Origin: Mycobacteriales bacterium
GTDB lineage: Bacteria > Actinomycetota > Actinomycetes > Mycobacteriales > SCTD01
Reading direction: 5' to 3'
Length of the DNA: 64,000 nucleotides
NCBI GenBank assembly: GCA_040902655.1
Contig: JBBDWV010000005.1
Span: 1 to 64,000, forward strand
The notes under the pieces are model-generated. The model did no database searches. It was not told the origin of the DNA and worked only from the letters and a program-made list of their open reading frames with translations. The translations under genes were made by a program, and so were the position numbers. Position 1 is the stretch's first letter. Each line of letters opens with the position of its first letter. Shown piece after piece: positions 52,987 to 60,788 of this stretch.

Positions 52987-55115
52987 TCGTACTGGCCCCA
53001 GTACGGCTTGTCGTAGCTCTCCAACCTCGGTTCGGGCCAGTTGCCGTAGTAGGTCAGCATGTCCTCGCGCGGACGCTGGGACAGCCACCCCTGGATGAAC
53101 TCCCCGAACGGCTTGCCCCGCTCCCGGCGCTCGTCGCGCTCGGCGGCACGGGCTGCGGTGGTCGCCTGCTGATCCACCTGATCGGTGTGCGGGTCGACGA
53201 CGACGTGGTAGACGTCCCGCGCGGTCTCGGCGGACAGCACCTCGGCCCGGACGTCCTCCAGTACGGCCTCCGGCTCGCGCTCGAGCACATCGCCGTAGCC
53301 CCCACCGGCACTGATGCTGTAGACGAAGATGTCACCGGCCTGGAAGTCCTCGGTCGCCGCCGAGGACGTCGCGAAGATGTACTCGCCCTCGATGGCCTGC
53401 TCCTTGGCCAGTGCGTACTGGCTGAACTTCAGGCGTGGGTCGCTGTCGGCCAACATCTCGAGCGCGTTGGTCCCGCGGATGACGAAGCGTGGGTTCGGCG
53501 GCCCGGCGTAGCCGCCGAACAGACCCGAGTTGTGACTGACCCGATCCGACCCGCCGCGGGAGGTCATCTGGCAGCCCCCCTGCGGCGCCATCGACACCTC
53601 CATCAGTGGCGTGCCACCACGGAACTTCCCGAAGCCGTGGAAGTCCTTGTCGATCATCCTGGCCAGCGTCACCGTCGGCAGTCGCATGTCCGACTCCTCG
53701 ACCTCACCCGCGTCGGTGAAGGACGCCCAGTAGAAGCCGGCGGCGTGCTCGCCATCCAGGTCGAAGCGGGCCCCCTGGCCGGCCGCGTTCGCCGCGCCGG
53801 AGAAGTTGGCGGTGCGGTAGCCGTAGCTGTTCGTGCCCGCCTGGATGTAGAGGGTGACGTTGCGGGCGAAGGGCGCCGATACGCCGAGCCGATGCTCGCT
53901 GCCGAAGAGCATCTTCGAGCCCATGACATGGACGTTCTGCACCAGCATCGCCGAGATGGTGGTGCCTTCCCCGTGCGCGACATCGGCCGAGCAGTTCGCG
54001 ATCGAGGGACCTTCCACGAGCACCTCGATGGGATCGAACAGACCCATGTTGGCCGGCAGTCCCCGGAAGAAGTAGGTGAACAGGTAGACCCCCATCGAGG
54101 CCTTCATCAGGTGCCAGGTCGAGTGCTGCGGACCCCTGTTGTTCTCCGGTGAGACGCCCTGGACGAGCACGGTGAGGGAGTCACCCTCCTTGATGACCGT
54201 GGTCGGCACGCGGACCAGCCCGGAGTCGTTGCCGACCCCGTCGTTGAACATCACGTTGCGGTAGATGCCGTCGTTCAGCTGCAGCAGGCGCTGGCGGGCC
54301 AGGTCCGCTGTCACCGACAGGATCTTGCGCAGCCCACCCGCCACCTGCTCCTTGCCACGCCGCTCGGCCTCCCGTATCACGCGGTCGCGGATGCGCTGGA
54401 CGGTCGCCACCCGCGCCTTGAGGTCGGAGGCGAAGACGAAAGGGTTGCGCACGGAGTTGAGGAAGAAGTCCAGGATGTCACGGCGGAGCTCCCAGTTGTC
54501 CGCGATCCGCAGCGCGTGGACGTGCAGGCCCTCCTCCCAGCGGGTCGTGGCGGTCGGGCTGAACCCGCCCGGCGAGATCGAGCCGCACTCACCCTGGTGG
54601 CCGCCGACTTCGGCCCAGCCGATCAGTTCGCCCTCGAAGAAGATGGGCGCGAAGACAAACATGTCGAAGGTGTGGACGCCACCGCAGGTGGGGTCGTTGA
54701 AGAAGTAGACGTCGCCGTCCCGCAGGCCGACGGTCGGGTCGTCGCGGTAGTACTCCAGGACGTACTTGATCGGCCCGTAGTTGAGCAGGCTGTGGAAGAA
54801 GATGCCGGTGGCCACCACCGCGGGGTCGCCCTCGGGCGTGAAGACCGTGGCGTTCATGTCACCGGTGATGATCCCCTCGGAGATCGACAACGACATGTAG
54901 ACGTCCCGGGCCTCCTCGACGATGGAGTTCATCTTGTGGCGGAAGACCTCCAGGTCGACCATCGAGATCGACTCCATCCCCGCGAGCTCGAGCGGCGACG
55001 GGGGCTCCGTCGACCGGATCAGCAACTCCGGGTCCCGCCCGGGCGCCTTGCCGTAGGCGTGCCGGTCGTAGATCAGGCCGTCGTGCAGTCGGATGCTGTC
55101 GCGCAGGCGTCCCAT
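52983..55115 (-). CDS. HyuB-like subunit of an acetophenone-carboxylase-like complex (Apc4-like)
   Basis: A 710-residue hydantoinase B-family protein, about 78 kDa. It has VFRHKMNSIVEEARDVYMSL, the conserved FFNDPTCGGVHTFDMFVFAPIFFEG metal-site region, GWAEVGGHQGECGSISPGGFS, and GGYAGPPNPRFVIRGT. The early segment KAPGRDPELLIRSTEPPSPL is an N-terminal extension compared with the HyuB at 25822. The ATG at 55115 lies 8 bp after the HyuA-like stop with AGGG upstream. The size and the HyuA-HyuB pairing fit the 75-kDa subunit of acetophenone carboxylase. Confidence 0.84.
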   Translation of the reverse strand: MGRLRDSIRLHDGLIYDRHAYGKAPGRDPELLIRSTEPPSPLELAGMESISMVDLEVFRHKMNSIVEEARDVYMSLSISEGIITGDMNATVFTPEGDPAVVATGIFFHSLLNYGPIKYVLEYYRDDPTVGLRDGDVYFFNDPTCGGVHTFDMFVFAPIFFEGELIGWAEVGGHQGECGSISPGGFSPTATTRWEEGLHVHALRIADNWELRRDILDFFLNSVRNPFVFASDLKARVATVQRIRDRVIREAERRGKEQVAGGLRKILSVTADLARQRLLQLNDGIYRNVMFNDGVGNDSGLVRVPTTVIKEGDSLTVLVQGVSPENNRGPQHSTWHLMKASMGVYLFTYFFRGLPANMGLFDPIEVLVEGPSIANCSADVAHGEGTTISAMLVQNVHVMGSKMLFGSEHRLGVSAPFARNVTLYIQAGTNSYGYRTANFSGAANAAGQGARFDLDGEHAAGFYWASFTDAGEVEESDMRLPTVTLARMIDKDFHGFGKFRGGTPLMEVSMAPQGGCQMTSRGGSDRVSHNSGLFGGYAGPPNPRFVIRGTNALEMLADSDPRLKFSQYALAKEQAIEGEYIFATSSAATEDFQAGDIFVYSISAGGGYGDVLEREPEAVLEDVRAEVLSAETARDVYHVVVDPHTDQVDQQATTAARAAERDERRERGKPFGEFIQGWLSQRPREDMLTYYGNWPEPRLESYDKPYWGQYE

Positions 55116-55123
55116 GAGAATCC

Positions 55124-57325
55124 CTAGCCTCGAGAGGAGATGGTGCGAGCGTTGGTGTCGGCGTCGCTGCTCTGCGACACGGCGTGCAGGGCGGCGCCGG
55201 CCGGCTGTCGGTGCATCCAGCCGGTGCGGTTCTCGTCCAGCCGGAAGGTCCAGTCAGGGGGGACGACGCCCACCGAGTCGTCCGAGTCGATGAGCGCGGG
55301 ACCGGCAAACGCCGTGCCGGGGGCGAGGCTCTCCCACAGGTAGACGGGGGTCTGCAACGGGCCGTGTTCCGGCCCCCAGAAGGCGAGTCTCTCCCCGCGT
55401 TGCTCCGTCTGCGTCACGCTGCCACGATTGGCCGACAGGGGTGGGCTGGGTAGCGGTGCGCTGGCGTTCAGTCGCAGGCCGAGAATCTCGACACCGGCCT
55501 CGATGTAGACCGACCCTGGACCGTAGGCCTCCGCGTAGGCGGTGGCGAACTGCGAGACCAGCCGCTCCACGTCGCTGACGTCCTCCAGCTGGAGCTTGTC
55601 GGCATCCACGGGCAGGCTGTGGCGCTGCTGGCCGAAACGCAGAAGCACCTCGAGCGAGTAGCTGATCCCCTCCGCTTGGAAGCCCTCCTCGTCGATGTCC
55701 CGGTGCGCTTCCGCGAGCAACTCCTGGACCGCAGTGTTGAACGGGCCGATGACGTCCTCGGCGTAGCGCTGGGTCGTCGAGGAGTAGAGGATCGCCGAAT
55801 GCGTCCGCTCGTAGGACTGCAGGACATCCAGGTGCAGCGTGCCGAACGCTCCCGCAACGCTGCCGAAGGCGAACATCGCTACGGTCGACACGTCGGCTGC
55901 GGCGGCGTAACCGGAGGCGTGCACCGGCCCGGCGCCGCCGAAGGCGAAGACGGTGAAGTCCCGGGGGTCGAGGCCGGAGGTGAGGGCCGCGATCCGGTAG
56001 ATCTCCTGGCCCATCATGCCGTCGACCATCTGCTTGATGCTCCAGGCGGCGGTGTGTAGATCCATCCCCAGCGGCTCGGCGACGTGTTCGCGAACCGCAG
56101 CCCGCGCGCGCTCCGCGTCCAGCCTTATGCGCCCGCCGAGGAAGTAGTCGGGATCGATGTAGCCGAGGACGACGTCGGCGTCGGTGACGGTGGGGCGATC
56201 GCCGCCGCGGCCGTAGCAGGCGGGGCCGGGCAGCGCCTTGGCGCTCTGCGGGCCGACCCGGAGGATGCCCTCCTCCACTCGGGCGAGGCTGCCGCCCCCG
56301 GCGCCGATGGACCAGTGCGCGACCAGGGGCACCTGCACCCGCCACCGGTCGATGACCGGGTCGAAGTCGTGGATCCGCTCCCGGCCCTCGACGATGAGCC
56401 CGAGGTCGAAGCTCGTGCCGCCCATGTCGGTCATCAGGACGTTCTTCACCCCGTAGCTGCGGCCCACCTCGGCTGCGCCGACGATGCCGGCCACCGGGCC
56501 GCTGCCGAACATGTGGATGGGGCGGGTGCGGGACAGGGACGACGCACCGCCGGTGCACTTGGCGATGAGGAAGGGCTGCTCGTAACCCTTGTCGCGGCAA
56601 TCGTCGGTGAGGCCGAGCAGGTGACTCTCCGCCTCGATCCGCAGGAACGCGTCGAGGACGCACGTCGTGGTCCGCCGGTACTCCCCCATCTGGGGGGACA
56701 CGTCGCTGGACAGGAAGACCGGCATGTGACCGAGGTAGGACTCCGGGTACTGCTGCCGGATGAGTTCACGCACCCGCTGCTCGTGCTCTGGGTTGACGTA
56801 GGAGTAGAGAAAGACCACCACGAAGCCACGAACGCCCTGGTCGACCAGGTGCTGCACCTGCGCCAGGACGTCCTCGTCCTGGATCGGCATGAGCACATTG
56901 CCCTGGTTGTCCATGCGCTGCCGCACGCCACGGATGAGGTGCGGCGGGATGAGCGGCTCCGGTCGCTGCGCCCGCGCGCGGTCGTAGCGGGACTCGATCG
57001 GCAGCCCGTCCGCCCAGCTGCGGCCCCGGCCGATGAGCATCGTGTCCTCGTAACCCATCGTCGTGATGAGACCGAGCTTGGGCCCGCGGTGTTCGATGAG
57101 TGCATTCGTGCCGACCGTCGTGGAGTAGACGATTGATTCCGTCTCCGCAAGCAGCTCGTCGAGGGTCAACCCGAACTGCTCGCCGGCTGTCCTTACCGAG
57201 TTGAAGAATCCGACCCGCAGGTCGTACGCCGTCGAATCCGCCTTGGCTCGCGCTGCCTCACCGTCGCGCACCACGTACACGTCGGTGAAGGTCCCGCCGA
57301 CGTCCACCCCGATGCGGGCCGTCAC
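55124..57325 (-). CDS. HyuA-like subunit 1 of an acetophenone-carboxylase-like complex (Apc3-like)
   Basis: A 733-residue ATP-binding ASKHA protein. Motifs are ARIGVDVGGTFTDVYVV, STTVGTNALIEHRGPKLGL, MTDMGGTSFDLGLIVEG, GAGGGSLARVEEGILRVGP and FAFGGAGPVHASGY. It is longer than the second HyuA-like chain (599), paralleling the 87-kDa and 70-kDa pair of acetophenone carboxylase. The GTG at 57325 overlaps the zinc-ribbon stop (GTGA). The expected chemistry is ATP-dependent phosphorylation of bicarbonate or of the enol substrate; the exact partition between the two HyuA chains is not readable. Confidence 0.85.
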   Translation of the reverse strand: MTARIGVDVGGTFTDVYVVRDGEAARAKADSTAYDLRVGFFNSVRTAGEQFGLTLDELLAETESIVYSTTVGTNALIEHRGPKLGLITTMGYEDTMLIGRGRSWADGLPIESRYDRARAQRPEPLIPPHLIRGVRQRMDNQGNVLMPIQDEDVLAQVQHLVDQGVRGFVVVFLYSYVNPEHEQRVRELIRQQYPESYLGHMPVFLSSDVSPQMGEYRRTTTCVLDAFLRIEAESHLLGLTDDCRDKGYEQPFLIAKCTGGASSLSRTRPIHMFGSGPVAGIVGAAEVGRSYGVKNVLMTDMGGTSFDLGLIVEGRERIHDFDPVIDRWRVQVPLVAHWSIGAGGGSLARVEEGILRVGPQSAKALPGPACYGRGGDRPTVTDADVVLGYIDPDYFLGGRIRLDAERARAAVREHVAEPLGMDLHTAAWSIKQMVDGMMGQEIYRIAALTSGLDPRDFTVFAFGGAGPVHASGYAAAADVSTVAMFAFGSVAGAFGTLHLDVLQSYERTHSAILYSSTTQRYAEDVIGPFNTAVQELLAEAHRDIDEEGFQAEGISYSLEVLLRFGQQRHSLPVDADKLQLEDVSDVERLVSQFATAYAEAYGPGSVYIEAGVEILGLRLNASAPLPSPPLSANRGSVTQTEQRGERLAFWGPEHGPLQTPVYLWESLAPGTAFAGPALIDSDDSVGVVPPDWTFRLDENRTGWMHRQPAGAALHAVSQSSDADTNARTISSRG

Positions 57326-57684
57326 GCCGAGCCGCCCGTCTCGGCGACGGCGCCCGCCGCGTACCGGCGCGCGAGGTCGTCGAGATCCAGCTCGATGTCC
57401 CAGGTCAAGGGGTGGCCCGGCGGCAGGTACTCGTTCTCGATCAGAGTCGAGCAGCCCGGACAGTAGAACTCGATCAGGCGGACCCACGCCGGGTCGAACG
57501 AGAAGTTGTACTCCTTGTGCGGCGCCAGCACCGGGTGGACGTCCTGGGGGTTGCGGTCGGCGACCAGGCATCCCTCCTTGTAGGGCCGGTCGGCCGGGCC
57601 GATGTCGTGACCGCACCGGTTGCAGTACCAGTGGCGGTCGTCGAGCTCGATGTCCAGGTACTCGGTGATGCGGATCCGTGGCAT
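57322..57684 (-). CDS. Zinc-ribbon small subunit of the acetophenone-carboxylase-like complex (Apc2/gamma-like)
   Basis: A 120-residue protein, about 14 kDa, with CxxC pairs C21/C24 (WYCNRCGHDIG) and C75/C78 (EFYCPGCSTLIENEYLPPGHP), plus C39. Cysteine spacing is almost the same as in the 25520-25825 protein (C21/C24, C72/C75), and both share the FYCPGC core. The first residues IRITEYLDIELDDRHWYCNR are typical of acetone-carboxylase gamma-like proteins. It is the first gene of the six-gene carboxylase operon, 79 bp after the TRAP transporter genes end. Confidence 0.76.
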   Translation of the reverse strand: MPRIRITEYLDIELDDRHWYCNRCGHDIGPADRPYKEGCLVADRNPQDVHPVLAPHKEYNFSFDPAWVRLIEFYCPGCSTLIENEYLPPGHPLTWDIELDLDDLARRYAAGAVAETGGSA

Positions 57685-57763
57685 GGCGTCTCACTTCTCG
57701 ACGAGTCGGGATCGGTCGCGCCCATAGCTGCTCCAGCCAAGGCTGCTCATGGTGGTCAGGCGC

Positions 57764-59086
57764 TCATGTGGCGCCCAGGAGGAGGTCCGGCAGGACCAGG
57801 ACGATCGCGGGGAAGGCCATCATCAGCGCGATGGCCGCGAGGTCGACGCCGATGAACGGGACGGCTGCCCGGCACACGTCGGCGAAGCTGAAGGACTCCG
57901 GGGCAGCGCCTTTCACCGCGAACAACCCCAGGCCGAGTGGTGGCGTCAGGTTCGCCATGTCCATCGTGATGAGCATGAGAATCCCGAACCAGACCGGGTC
58001 GTAGCCCAGCGCGACGACGACCGGCACGAACACCGGCAGGGTGATGAGCAGGATTGAAACCTGCTCCATGGGCGAGCCCATCAAAACCACGATCAGCACC
58101 ATCGCGGCGATCACGACCAGCGGGTGCACCGGGAGATCCGTCACCAGCGCCAGCAGGTCCCGGGTGGCTCCGGAGAAGGCCAGCAGCTGACTGTAGGCGG
58201 CGGCCCCGCCCATGATCAGCAAAATCATCCCACTGAGCCGGACAGTCCCGAGAAGCGAGCGGACCACAGCATCCCGGCTGGCGGTCCCGTAACCGACCAT
58301 GAGGATGGCGGCAGCGAGCACGCCGAAGGCCGCCGCCTCGGTCGGTGTCGCAATGCCCCGCACGATGAGGCCGAGGATCACCAGCACGACCAGCCCCAAC
58401 GGGAGGATGTCGCGCACGACGATGACCAGGCGCTCACGGGTGCTGATCCGCGGCGACTCGTAGTTCGGCGCCTGGCTGGGGTCGCGCCAGCACCGCACGA
58501 CGATGTAGGTGACCGACAACGTGGCGAGCAGCAGGCCGGGCAGGATGCCCGCGACGAGCAGCCGGCCGATGGAGATGTTCCCGATCGTCCCGACCAGGAC
58601 TGCCATGGCGCTGGGCGGAACGATCATGGCGAGGCCGCCGGCAGCCAGAATGGGCCCGGCGGACATGCTCTTGCTGTAACCGCGGTCGAGCATCTCGGGG
58701 ATCAGCGTCCGGCTGAGCATGGAGGTGGTGGCCACGGCCGAGCCGCTCAGGGTGCCGAGGGCGGTGCCGCCGGCCATCGTGATCACGCCGAGCCGTCCGG
58801 GAACACGTCCCACGATCTTGGCCACGGCGTCCAGCGTCCGGGTCGCCACCTGCGCCTGGAAGAGAAGCTCGCCCATGAGCACGAACATCGGGATCGGGAG
58901 CAGCGCGTAGTTGCCGATGAAGCTCGGGATGCTGGTGACCATCCGGTCGACGCCGGTCTCGAAGCCGAACAGCAGGGTGCTGGCCAGGATGCTGGTCGTC
59001 AGGAAGGCGAAGGCCACCGGAATGCCCGTGAACATCAGGACCAGCAGACAGCTGAGAAAGGCCAGCAGCACGATCTCCCAGCTCAC
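57764..59086 (-). CDS. dctM: TRAP transporter large permease (DctM)
   Basis: Main membrane channel of a tripartite sodium-dependent transporter for organic acids. The 440-residue protein has about 12 helices. Family segments are GIPVAFAFLTTSI, LPIPMFVLMGELLFQ, GTLSGSAVATTSML, GGLAMIVPPSAMAVLVG, TPTEAAAFGVLAA and MDMANLTPPLGLGLF. The GTG at 59086 overlaps the DctQ stop (GTGA); the frame is open much further upstream by chance. It is adjacent and upstream, in the same direction, to the Apc-like operon, suggesting uptake of its substrate. Confidence 0.93.
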   Translation of the reverse strand: MSWEIVLLAFLSCLLVLMFTGIPVAFAFLTTSILASTLLFGFETGVDRMVTSIPSFIGNYALLPIPMFVLMGELLFQAQVATRTLDAVAKIVGRVPGRLGVITMAGGTALGTLSGSAVATTSMLSRTLIPEMLDRGYSKSMSAGPILAAGGLAMIVPPSAMAVLVGTIGNISIGRLLVAGILPGLLLATLSVTYIVVRCWRDPSQAPNYESPRISTRERLVIVVRDILPLGLVVLVILGLIVRGIATPTEAAAFGVLAAAILMVGYGTASRDAVVRSLLGTVRLSGMILLIMGGAAAYSQLLAFSGATRDLLALVTDLPVHPLVVIAAMVLIVVLMGSPMEQVSILLITLPVFVPVVVALGYDPVWFGILMLITMDMANLTPPLGLGLFAVKGAAPESFSFADVCRAAVPFIGVDLAAIALMMAFPAIVLVLPDLLLGAT

Positions 59087-59625
59087 GGGACGCCTTTCCT
59101 CGGCATCGCCCGCAGCAGGCCCCGCACGAGTTCGGCGGAGAGCAGGAAGAACCCGATCGGAATGGCGGCCCGGGTGAGCCAGCGCGGGACGGACAGCCCT
59201 CCGCTGGTCAGCACCACCGCCCGCTGGTAGTCGTCGAGCACCAGGCTCAGGGAGTACCAGCCGGCGATGCCACAGGCAGCGAGGGCCACCCCGGCCGTGG
59301 CCAGAGCGAGCAGGCGGGCCCGGTGCGGACCGATTCTGCTGCCCAGGAAGTCGACCGCGACGTGCCCGTTCTGCCGCAGGATCCAGGCGGCCGGCAGGAA
59401 CGTCAGGCAGATGACGTAGTACTCCGCGAGCGGCACCGTCCAGGGCGCCGAGTCGATCCCGATCTGCCGCGCCAACACGTCGTAGACGATGACGAGGATC
59501 AGGGCGAGCAGCATGGCCCCGACCAGGGCGGCCAGCCCGTCCTCGACCCGGTCCAGGCCCCGCGACAGCAGCCCCGACGCCGAACGCGGCCTGCGGTCCG
59601 CGCCGGGTTCGGCCGCCGGGCTCAC
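59083..59625 (-). CDS. dctQ: TRAP transporter small permease (DctQ)
   Basis: A 180-residue four-helix membrane protein with VGAMLLALILVIVYDVLARQ, the conserved WTVPLAEYYVICLTFLPAAW and LRQNGHVAVDFL (the G-H-V-x-V-D motif of DctQ). It overlaps both neighbours by 4 bp. Confidence 0.92.
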   Translation of the reverse strand: MSPAAEPGADRRPRSASGLLSRGLDRVEDGLAALVGAMLLALILVIVYDVLARQIGIDSAPWTVPLAEYYVICLTFLPAAWILRQNGHVAVDFLGSRIGPHRARLLALATAGVALAACGIAGWYSLSLVLDDYQRAVVLTSGGLSVPRWLTRAAIPIGFFLLSAELVRGLLRAMPRKGVP

Positions 59626-60665
59626 GTGAAGAACTTGTCAATCAGGGTGTCGGCGTCGGTGCGGACGTTCTTCTGGACCCAGCTCTTCGCGGAGTCCCTG
59701 GACAGCTCCAGGTATTTCTCTGCCTCGCCGCCCTCGAACTCCACCTGCTTCACCCCGGCAGCCTCGAGCGTCTTCAGCTCCTCTGCCCGGAGCTGCTCGT
59801 AGGCCTCGCCGGTCCTGCCCTCGACATTGATGGCCGCCTGGGTGAGCACCTCCTGCTGCGCCTCGGACAGCCCCTCCCAGATGTCGAGGTTGACCAGCTC
59901 GACGATGTCGGTCTGCCAGTACGTCGGCAGCACCTGGTAGCGGGCGACCTCGTGGAGCTGGATGGCCGAGATGCCGACGAAGGGCCAGGTGAACCCGTTG
60001 ATGACGCCCCGCTCGAGGGACGTGAAGATCTCGCCCGGCGGCAGGGTCACCGCCTCGGCGCCCAGGGCCTCCACGAACGGCACATACACCGGGGAGACCC
60101 GCAGCCGCATGCCGGCCAGGTCAGCGACGGCCGCCACAGGCTTGGTCGTGTACATGCTGTACGTCGACCCGACCGAGCCGCGGCCGAGCAGGTGGGCGTT
60201 CATCCGTTCGTGGTGGATGTCGCTCAGATACTCGAAGGCACCGGATTCCCGCTCCTCCTCCGCCGTCAGCTGCGAGTAGTCCAGCACGGAGGCTTCGGGC
60301 AGCGCGGGGAGGTAGTAGGCGGCGGAGAGCCAGGCCATGTCGATCGCGCCGGACCGCACCGCGTCGGCGAGGTCGAAGGGGGCGATGGACTCCGGCCCGC
60401 CGACCACCTCGATCGACATCTTGCCGTCGCTGAGCTTGTCGACCTCCTCCTGGAGCATGCCGAGGCCGACGTTCTGGTAGGGGTCGTTCTCCGGCCAGGC
60501 CGCGACCAGCCGCAAGGTGGCCGACCCGACGGAGCCGTCGCCGCCCGAGGATGTATCGGTGTCGGCTGCGCCGCCACCGCAGGCGGCCAGCGCGACGGCG
60601 CCGGCCAGGACCAGGCCTAGCCGACGGAAGATCTTTCGGGTGTGGGGAGATCCGGACCTGATCAA
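59622..60665 (-). CDS. dctP: TRAP transporter solute-binding lipoprotein (DctP)
   Basis: Extracytoplasmic substrate-binding protein of 347 residues. It has a lipoprotein signal peptide with lipobox LAAC (C29), then a GGG/Ser-rich linker. The DctP fold follows (LRLVAAWPENDPYQNVGLGM, GMRLRVSPVYVPFVEALGAEAVTLPPGEIFTSLERGVINGF, where the Arg and nearby residues bind the carboxylate). The start seems to be a TTG at 60665, with GAGAGG eight bases upstream. The ligand is likely a carboxylate but is not predictable. First gene of the dctPQM unit, with its own promoter. Confidence 0.9.
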   Translation of the reverse strand: MIRSGSPHTRKIFRRLGLVLAGAVALAACGGGAADTDTSSGGDGSVGSATLRLVAAWPENDPYQNVGLGMLQEEVDKLSDGKMSIEVVGGPESIAPFDLADAVRSGAIDMAWLSAAYYLPALPEASVLDYSQLTAEEERESGAFEYLSDIHHERMNAHLLGRGSVGSTYSMYTTKPVAAVADLAGMRLRVSPVYVPFVEALGAEAVTLPPGEIFTSLERGVINGFTWPFVGISAIQLHEVARYQVLPTYWQTDIVELVNLDIWEGLSEAQQEVLTQAAINVEGRTGEAYEQLRAEELKTLEAAGVKQVEFEGGEAEKYLELSRDSAKSWVQKNVRTDADTLIDKFFT

Positions 60666-60712
60666 CGTCGTGTCCTCTCGTGGCTGCAGCTCGACGAAGG
60701 AGCCTTGCCCGG

Positions 60713-60741
60713 ACGTTATTGTGCGGTTGGATGACTGTCCA
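60713..60741 (-). promoter_or_regulatory. Promoter candidate of the TRAP transporter operon
   Basis: Minus strand: -35 TGGACA (60741-60736), 17-bp spacer, -10 TAACGT (60718-60713), 48 bp before the TTG start. Same -35 hexamer, following GTC, spacer and TAAC as the promoter candidate of the ALDH-carboxylase operon at 32687-32715. Confidence 0.45.
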
Positions 60742-60743
60742 TA

Positions 60744-60760
60744 CCCAAACAGTTTTTGGG
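60744..60760. promoter_or_regulatory. 17-bp inverted repeat in the dctP-MFS divergent gap
   Basis: CCCAAA-CAGTT-TTTGGG is perfectly symmetric and lies immediately upstream of the predicted dctP -35 and within the 123-bp divergent region to the MFS gene. Operator candidate for either or both. Confidence 0.4.
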
Positions 60761-60788
60761 CCTAGCAGCATGCACCCGGGGGAGCGCG

